In this document: positions 27,564 through 33,499 of the stretch, piece after piece
Layout: every line of letters starts with the position of its first letter
How positions within the stretch are numbered: the stretch's first letter is position 1
NCBI GenBank assembly: GCA_947503685.1
Contig: CANNEW010000003.1
Coordinates: 1 to 33,499, forward strand
DNA length: 33,499 bases
Direction: 5' to 3'
From: Comamonadaceae bacterium
GTDB lineage: Bacteria > Pseudomonadota > Gammaproteobacteria > Burkholderiales > Burkholderiaceae_C
Position numbers and translations under genes: made by a program
The notes under the pieces: model-generated
Database searches by the model: none
What the model saw: the letters and a program-made list of their open reading frames with translations, nothing else
Told to the model about the DNA's origin: nothing

Positions 27564-28988
27564 TTACAGCGCAAATATTTTTCCGGGATTCAAAATATTG
27601 TGCGGGTCTAATGCCTGCTTGATAGCACGCATCATGGCCACCGCACCCGCGCCGGCTTCGTGCACCAGAAACTCCATTTTGTGCAGGCCCACGCCGTGCT
27701 CACCGGTGCAGGTGCCCCCCAGACGCAATGCGCGGGCCACCAGTTGCGCATTAAGTTGTTCGGCGGTTTCGCGCTCTTTGGCGTTGTCCGGGTCTATCAG
27801 GTAGCCCATATGGAAATTGCCGTCACCAACGTGGCCGACCATGAAGTAAGGTATGCCCGCCGCATTGGCTTCGTCCACTGAATCGAGCAGCGCATCGGCC
27901 AGTTTGGAAATGGGCACGCAGGTATCGGTAGTCACGCAACGGCAACCCGGGCGAGACTGTATGCCGGCAAAGTAGGCGTTGTGGCGCGCGGTCCATAAGC
28001 GAGTGCGCTCTTCGGGCGTGTCGGCCCACTGAAAGCCATGGCCGCGGTTGTCGCTGACGATTTCTTGCACCGTGGCAATTTGCTCCTGCACACCGGCAGG
28101 TGAGCCATGGAACTCCATCAGCATCATCGGCCCTTCGGTCAGGTCCAGTTTGGAATGCTGGTTGACCATGCGCACGGTATTGCCGTCGAGCAATTCGCAG
28201 CGCGCAATCGGCACGCCGAGCTGAATAATTTGGATAGGGGTGTTGACCGCGTCGGCTAATGACGAAAAAGCGCAGGTCGCGGCCATTACCGCCTCGGGCA
28301 AGGGGTACAGCTTGAGCGTGATTTCGGTGATCACGCCTAGCGTGCCTTCGCTACCCACCATCAGGCGCGTCAGGTCGTAGCCCGCCGAGGACTTTTTCGC
28401 ACCGGTGCCGGTGCGTATGACTTCGCCGCTGGCAGTGACCACTTGCAGCGCCAGCACGTTTTCGCGCATGGTGCCGTAGCGCACGGCGTTGGTCCCGCTG
28501 GCGCGGGTGGCGCACATGCCGCCCAGGCTGGCGTCCGCGCCGGGGTCAATCGGGAAAAACAAGCCTGCCGATTTCACCGCTTCATTAAGCTGCTTGCGGG
28601 TGACACCCGGTTGCAAGGTCACGGTCAAGTCATCGGCATGGATGGACAGCACCTGGTTCATGCGGCTGAGGTCCAGGCTGATGCCACCCTGTACGGCCAG
28701 CAAATGGCCCTCTAGCGAAGAGCCCACGCCAAATGGAATGACTGGCGCACCGAATTGCGCGGCCAATTGCACCGCGGCAGCGACGTCCTCGGTGGACTGT
28801 GCAAACACCACGGCTAGCGGGGGCGGGGCTTGCATGGCCGATTCGTCGCGCCCGTGCTGCTCGCGCACCGCCATGGCGGTGGAGCATTGGGCGCCAAAAC
28901 GCGCTTGCAATTGCTCTAAAAACGCCGGCGCGATAGCGCGCTCGGCAACCGATGGCATGAGCGAAACGGCAGTCAGTGGTGCGTTCAT
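27564..28988 (-). CDS. FAD-linked oxidase, D-lactate dehydrogenase (cytochrome)/GlcD-like
   Basis: VIPFGVGSSLEGHLLAVQGGISLDLSRM, VGSEGTLGVITEITLKLYP, GGTCTGEHGVGLHKMEFL. Confidence 0.92.
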   Translation of the reverse strand: MNAPLTAVSLMPSVAERAIAPAFLEQLQARFGAQCSTAMAVREQHGRDESAMQAPPPLAVVFAQSTEDVAAAVQLAAQFGAPVIPFGVGSSLEGHLLAVQGGISLDLSRMNQVLSIHADDLTVTLQPGVTRKQLNEAVKSAGLFFPIDPGADASLGGMCATRASGTNAVRYGTMRENVLALQVVTASGEVIRTGTGAKKSSAGYDLTRLMVGSEGTLGVITEITLKLYPLPEAVMAATCAFSSLADAVNTPIQIIQLGVPIARCELLDGNTVRMVNQHSKLDLTEGPMMLMEFHGSPAGVQEQIATVQEIVSDNRGHGFQWADTPEERTRLWTARHNAYFAGIQSRPGCRCVTTDTCVPISKLADALLDSVDEANAAGIPYFMVGHVGDGNFHMGYLIDPDNAKERETAEQLNAQLVARALRLGGTCTGEHGVGLHKMEFLVHEAGAGAVAMMRAIKQALDPHNILNPGKIFAL

Positions 28989-29126
28989 AGCCTAAATCCT
29001 TCTAATTAGGGCTGCGGGTAGCTAAGAGTGCCAAGCATAACGCCAGCCCCACCCGCCATTGCGGGGGTCGCTAAGATAGCGGCGCGCCAAATCGGCGCCA
29101 GCCATCCCTTACCCGAGACACCTCCC

Positions 29127-29633
29127 ATGACGATTTCCATGTACCACGCCAGCGCGCCGCGCCTGGTCAATGCCTTGACCAATTTGTCCGCCCTCCTGAG
29201 CAAAGCCCAAGCCCACGTGGACGCCAAAAAAATAGACCCAGCCGCCCTCATCGATTTCCGGCTCTACCCCGACATGTTGAGCTTTAAGCGGCAAATTCAG
29301 ATCGCTAGCGACACCTGCAAAGGCGTGATAGCCCGCCTGGCCGGGGTAGACATCCCCGCCTACGAGGACACAGAGCAAAGCTTTGCAGACTTGCAAGCGC
29401 GCATCGCCAAGACCATCGCCTTCATCGAAACCTTTACCCCGGCGCACATTGACGGCACCGAGGACAAAGATATTGTGACCAAGCGCGGCGATACCGAAAC
29501 CCACTACAAAGGCATGCAGTTTTTGCTTGGGCACGCCTTGCCCAATGTGTACTTCCATGTAGCCATGGCCTATAGCATCCTGCGCCACAATGGGGTGGAA
29601 GTTGGCAAACGCGACTACCTCGGCAAAATCTAG
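29127..29633 (+). CDS. DUF1993 domain-containing protein
   Basis: MYHASAPRLVNALTNLSALLSKA...LPNVYFHVAMAYSILRHNGVEVGKRDYLG. Confidence 0.87.
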   Translation: MTISMYHASAPRLVNALTNLSALLSKAQAHVDAKKIDPAALIDFRLYPDMLSFKRQIQIASDTCKGVIARLAGVDIPAYEDTEQSFADLQARIAKTIAFIETFTPAHIDGTEDKDIVTKRGDTETHYKGMQFLLGHALPNVYFHVAMAYSILRHNGVEVGKRDYLGKI

Positions 29634-29700
29634 AACCCTCCGATCTCGGCCTCGGCATTGGACCGGGTTGGCTGCACAACACCCACCACAGGAGACGCCT

Positions 29701-30732
29701 ATGTTCCCCACCGCGATTGCCGGCAGCCTGCCCAAACCCGATTGGCTTGCCGAGCCGCAAAAGCTCTGGCCCCAATGGCGCGCCAGCGGCCAAGCCTTGG
29801 AGCAAACCAAGGCCGATGCCACGCTGCTTTGGATTAAAACCCAAGAGGACGCGGGCCTGGACGTCATCGGCGATGGTGAACAGGCGCGCCAGCATTTTGT
29901 GCATGGCTTTGTCGAACAGGTCGAAGGCATCGACTTTGAAAACAAAGTGCGCATGGGCATACGCGACAACCGCTACGACGCTATGGTGCCACAGGTGATG
30001 GGGCCGCTGCGCCTCAAAGGCCGGGTGCATGCGATGGAGGCGCAACTGGCCCGGGCGCATACCAAACGCACCCTGAAATTCACGCTGCCCGGCCCGATGA
30101 CGATTGTCGATACCGTAGCCGATCAGTACTACGGCGGCGGGCGCGAAGGCCGCATCAAAATGGCGTTTGCCTTTGCCGAACTCCTCAATGCCGAGGCGCT
30201 CGCGCTGCAAGCCGATGGCGTGGACATCGTGCAATTTGACGAGCCGGCTTTCAATGTCTATATGGACGAAGCGGCCGACTGGGGCGTGCAAGCGCTGGAG
30301 CGCGCCGCCCAGGGCTTGACCTGCAAAACGGCGGTGCATATTTGCTACGGCTACGGCATCAAAGCCAACACCGATTGGAAAACCACCCTGGGCCATGAAT
30401 GGCGCCAGTATGAAAAAGTGTTTCCAGCGCTCGCCAAAAGCAGCATCGACCAAGTCAGTCTGGAATGCGCGCATTCGCACGTACCCATGGATTTGATGGC
30501 TTTGCTGGAGGGCAAGGAAGTGATGGTCGGCGTGATTGATGTGGCCTCCGACGTGGTAGAGACGCCCGAGGAAGTGGCCGACACCATCGGCCGCGCCTTG
30601 CAGTTTGTGCCCAAAATGAAGCTCACTGCCTGCACCAACTGCGGTATGGCGCCTATGGACCGCAGCATTGCCACGCGCAAGTTGTACGCCCTGGCCCAGG
30701 GTGCTGAGCTCGCGCGCCAGCGCCATGGTTAA
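29701..30732 (+). CDS. Core-MetE type methionine synthase (UROD/MetE-like, MesD-like)
   Basis: AGSLPKPDWLAEP, VIGDGEQARQHFVHGF, LPGPMTIVDT, IVQFDEPAFNVYMDEA, VHICYGYGIKANTDWK, TNCGMAPMDR; lacks the N-terminal half of full-length MetE. Confidence 0.88.
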   Translation: MFPTAIAGSLPKPDWLAEPQKLWPQWRASGQALEQTKADATLLWIKTQEDAGLDVIGDGEQARQHFVHGFVEQVEGIDFENKVRMGIRDNRYDAMVPQVMGPLRLKGRVHAMEAQLARAHTKRTLKFTLPGPMTIVDTVADQYYGGGREGRIKMAFAFAELLNAEALALQADGVDIVQFDEPAFNVYMDEAADWGVQALERAAQGLTCKTAVHICYGYGIKANTDWKTTLGHEWRQYEKVFPALAKSSIDQVSLECAHSHVPMDLMALLEGKEVMVGVIDVASDVVETPEEVADTIGRALQFVPKMKLTACTNCGMAPMDRSIATRKLYALAQGAELARQRHG

Positions 30733-30785
30733 AGCTCCTTAGCAATCAACCCCTTGGCAAATCATTAACCGCAAAAACAGCGCCC

Positions 30786-31376
30786 ATGTCCAAAACCATT
30801 GAGTTCTTTTTTGATTTCGGCAGCCCTACCACCTACCTGGCGAACACCCAGTTACCCAAGTTGGCGCAACAATGCGGCGCACACCTGGTCTACCGACCCA
30901 TGCTGCTAGGCGGCGTGTTCAAAGCTACCGGCAATGCCAGCCCCGTCACCGTGCCGGCCAAGGGCCGCTGGATGGGCGTGGACATACAACGCTGGGCTGA
31001 GCACTACGGCGTGCCCTTTGCCTTCAACCCGCATTTCCCTATCAACACCCTGCCCCTGATGCGCGGCGCCTGCGGCATGCAAATGCGCCATCCCGATGCT
31101 TTGGGGCGCTATATCGATGCGGTTTTCGAGGCTATGTGGGTCAAGCCCTGCAATATGGGCGACCCGCAGGTGTTGGCGCAAGTACTGGGCGCCGTCGGTT
31201 TTGAGGCGCAGGCATTTATGGACTTGATTGCAGACCCGCAGGTTAAGGCCCAACTCATCAGCAACACCGACGAAGCCGTGGCGCGCGGGGTGTTTGGTGC
31301 ACCCACTATGTTTGTGGGTGACCAACTATTTTTCGGTCAGGACCGGTTCGATTTTGTGCGCCACGCCCTGGCCTGA
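30786..31376 (+). CDS. 2-hydroxychromene-2-carboxylate isomerase-like (DsbA-type thioredoxin fold)
   Basis: IEFFFDFGSPTTYLANTQLPKLA, RPMLLGGVFKATGN, ARGVFGAPTMFVGDQLFFGQDRFDFV. Confidence 0.93.
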   Translation: MSKTIEFFFDFGSPTTYLANTQLPKLAQQCGAHLVYRPMLLGGVFKATGNASPVTVPAKGRWMGVDIQRWAEHYGVPFAFNPHFPINTLPLMRGACGMQMRHPDALGRYIDAVFEAMWVKPCNMGDPQVLAQVLGAVGFEAQAFMDLIADPQVKAQLISNTDEAVARGVFGAPTMFVGDQLFFGQDRFDFVRHALA

Positions 31377-31417
31377 AAAACCTACGCGCTGCCCCTGCCA
31401 AAGATTAAGGAAACCCT

Positions 31418-32536
31418 ATGCATCGCGTTGCCATCAGCAGCACCGGCCTGTTTACCCCGCCACACACCATCAGCAACGAAGAGTTGGTGCAGGCCTATAA
31501 CGACTACGCCGCGCTAGAAAACACCCGCCATGCCGAGGCGATTGCCGCCGGCACGCACAGCGCTCTCACTGAGTCGAGTGTCGAGTTCATCGAAAAAGCC
31601 TCGGGCATCAAAAGCCGTTACGTCATGGAAAAACTTGGCGTGCTGGACCCGGAGCGTATGCGTCCGCGCTTTACACTCCGCCCAGATAGCGAGATTTCTA
31701 TGATGGCTGAGATCGGCGTGCAAGCCTGCCAGGAGGCATTGCGCGCGGCCGGTAAGACAGTTGCCGATGTGGACGGCCTGATTTGCGCCGCCGCCAATAT
31801 GCAGCGCCCCTACCCGGCCATGGGTGTGGAAATTCAGACGGCGCTGGGCGTCCATGGGTACGCCTTTGATATGAACGTGGCTTGTTCCTCGGCCACGTTT
31901 GCTTTGGAGCTGGCCTACAACGCGGTGCGCACCGGCCAGTCGCGTGCGGTACTGGTGGTCAACCCGGAAATTACCTCGGCGCATTTGGCCTGGAAAGACC
32001 GCGACTGCCATTTCATCTTTGGCGACGTCTGCACCGCCATCTTGGTGGAGCGCCTCGACCTGGCGCCGCAGGGCGCTTTTGAGATTCTGGGCACGCGCTT
32101 GCTCAGTACGTTTTCGAACAATATCCGCAACAACCAGGGTTTTATGTCGCGCGCCGAAGACCGCGACCCGGACGACCGGGACCAGCTCTTTCGCCAGGAA
32201 GGGCGCAAAGTCTTCAAGGAAGTCTGCCCCATGGCGGCCGAGCACATCGAAAGCCACTTACAAAGCCTGGACTTGACACCCGCGCAGGTGCGCCGCTTCT
32301 GGCTGCACCAGGCCAATTTGTCCATGAACCAGTTCATCATCCGCCGCCTGCTCGGGCGCGATGCCAGCGCCGACGAAGCGCCCGTCATATTGGACGAATT
32401 TGCCAACACCGCCTCGGCCGGGTCGATCATCTCTTTTCACCGCAACAAAGCGGACATCCAAAGCGGCGAAACCGGCGTCATTTGCTCCTTTGGCGCGGGT
32501 TATTCGATCGGCAGCGTGATTGTGCGCAAGACCTGA
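31418..32536 (+). CDS. Beta-ketoacyl-ACP synthase III-like (FabH family)
   Basis: DMNVACSSATFALELAYNAV (Cys), FWLHQANLSMNQFI (His), FANTASAGSIISF (Asn), SFGAGYSIGSVIVRK. Confidence 0.92.
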   Translation: MHRVAISSTGLFTPPHTISNEELVQAYNDYAALENTRHAEAIAAGTHSALTESSVEFIEKASGIKSRYVMEKLGVLDPERMRPRFTLRPDSEISMMAEIGVQACQEALRAAGKTVADVDGLICAAANMQRPYPAMGVEIQTALGVHGYAFDMNVACSSATFALELAYNAVRTGQSRAVLVVNPEITSAHLAWKDRDCHFIFGDVCTAILVERLDLAPQGAFEILGTRLLSTFSNNIRNNQGFMSRAEDRDPDDRDQLFRQEGRKVFKEVCPMAAEHIESHLQSLDLTPAQVRRFWLHQANLSMNQFIIRRLLGRDASADEAPVILDEFANTASAGSIISFHRNKADIQSGETGVICSFGAGYSIGSVIVRKT

Positions 32537-32586
32537 GCCGCGGACATCAGCGCGGGCCGCAATCCCCGCGCAAGGCCGGCACAGGT

Positions 32587-33114
32587 TTAAATCAGTGTCC
32601 GCTGCAAACGCAGCTCGGCGATGGTATGACCTACTACTTGCACTTCGCGCTCGGCACCCGGTTCGCGCTTGAAGCCAGCCAGTTCAAAAAAGCGCAAGGC
32701 CGTTTTGTTGCGTGCTTGCATCCACAAGGTGACGTCGATACAACCTTCGTCATGTAAACCCTGGCGCGCCGAATGCCACAAAGACAGGCCCACGCCCAGG
32801 CCCTGGAAATCCGGGTGCACATAGATGTCGGTAATCTCACCGGTAGTTTGGCGGCTGGCCTCGTCGCGGCTGCGGTCAAAGCCGACAAAGCCGACGATGC
32901 GCTCGCCGTGCATGGCCGCCATCACCTGGGGCTCGGCAAACTCAATCGCCTCGCGCCAATAGGCCTGGCGCTTGTCCTGGCCCAAGGGAGCTAATTGGTC
33001 GGTGCCCAATAAGGACTGGTAGGTTTCAAGCGCTACCTGCGCATACAAATCACTAATCGCTTTGGCATCGCGCACGACGGTGGCGCGTACCGGAAAAACA
33101 GAGGTGCTGGACAT
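32587..33114 (-). CDS. GNAT-family N-acetyltransferase
   Basis: ITDIYVHPDFQGLGVGLSLWHSARQGLHDEGCIDVTLWMQARNKTALRFFELAGF. Confidence 0.92.
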   Translation of the reverse strand: MSSTSVFPVRATVVRDAKAISDLYAQVALETYQSLLGTDQLAPLGQDKRQAYWREAIEFAEPQVMAAMHGERIVGFVGFDRSRDEASRQTTGEITDIYVHPDFQGLGVGLSLWHSARQGLHDEGCIDVTLWMQARNKTALRFFELAGFKREPGAEREVQVVGHTIAELRLQRTLI

Positions 33115-33218
33115 GGGAACTGCAATCACAAAAAAACGAAACAAAGGCCAAGCCGATTGTCGCAGGATTGCGAGGGGCTTGAAGCGCCCTAACCGTGCAG
33201 GGCGTTAAGCTTTGCCCC

Positions 33219-33499
33219 ATGCGCCAGGATAAAACAAGCCCCCTACTGAGCCCGCTTTGGCGCCTGGCGCTGTGTTGCTGGCTGCTAGGCGTGTGCCTGG
33301 TAGCACAGGCTGCTCCGTTTGAGGACAGCATGGCCCAGCGCGCCTTGGCGTGCACTGGCTGCCACGGACCCCAGGGGCGCTCTGGCCCTGACGGTTACTA
33401 CCCACGCATAGCTGGCAAGCCCGCAGGCTATTTGTATAACCAGTTGGTCAACTTGCAACAAGGGCGGCGCAACTATCCGCTGATGCAAAGTCTGCTCGC
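33219..33499 (+). CDS. N-terminal part of a class I cytochrome c (runs off the window)
   Basis: Signal peptide then ALACTGCHGPQGRSGPDGYYPRIAGKPAGYLYNQLVNLQQGRRNYPLMQSLL; CXXCH. Absent from the ORF track because it is open at the edge. Confidence 0.88.
   Translation, partial: MRQDKTSPLLSPLWRLALCCWLLGVCLVAQAAPFEDSMAQRALACTGCHGPQGRSGPDGYYPRIAGKPAGYLYNQLVNLQQGRRNYPLMQSLL

Noticed and set aside
26908-27804. 298-aa + strand ORF antisense to cysM and the FAD oxidase
   Set aside because: Overlaps two confident genes and has no domain signature.
29434-30726. 430-aa minus-strand ORF antisense to the methionine synthase gene
   Set aside because: Mirrors a clearly conserved + strand protein; no recognisable motif, His/Gly/Val-rich shadow composition.
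1-33499. CRISPR arrays, rRNA genes, complete prophage or insertion sequence
   Set aside because: No regularly spaced repeats, no rRNA-like sequence, no transposase or phage structural genes found; only integrase 3' remnants.

Overview
Window from a high-GC proteobacterial chromosome; gene content and codon style suggest Burkholderiales, Comamonadaceae-like (inference only). Most of it is dense, ordinary chromosome. From left to right: a two-component system in an apparent operon with an orphan sugar-type substrate-binding protein; an S8 protease followed by a small coupled ORF and an acidic His-rich protein; a BPL_N-type amidotransferase-like protein divergent from a complete TRAP locus (TatT, DctP, fused DctQM); a PanE-like ketopantoate reductase; a Rieske oxygenase; a class IV aminotransferase; a bicupin; tRNA-Leu(CAA). 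Downstream of the tRNA is an accessory patch with two integrase 3'-end remnants flanking a MazEF-like module. Then come an FMN-dependent alpha-hydroxy-acid oxidase, a VapBC-like module, dinB, a crotonase, queF, yaaA, valS, a LOG family protein, a TusA-like protein, a NUDIX hydrolase, cysM, an FAD-linked oxidase, DUF1993, a core-MetE-type methionine synthase, an HCCA isomerase-like protein, a FabH-like KAS III, a GNAT acetyltransferase and the start of a cytochrome c. The observations most worth a second look are: (1) an in-frame insertion in valS containing a long near-perfect inverted repeat; (2) the integrase-scar / TA / integrase-scar arrangement next to tRNA-Leu; (3) a decayed YoeB toxin, missing from the ORF track, whose homology ends at a perfect hairpin; (4) an exact FNR/Anr-type palindrome upstream of the Rieske oxygenase; (5) a perfect inverted repeat and a possible leaderless start at vapBC; (6) a structured element upstream of the SBP-TCS operon; (7) a core-MetE gene without its expected partner in the window. 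No single obviously new multi-gene system was seen. All family calls are from reading motifs and remembered family sequence; no searches were run.
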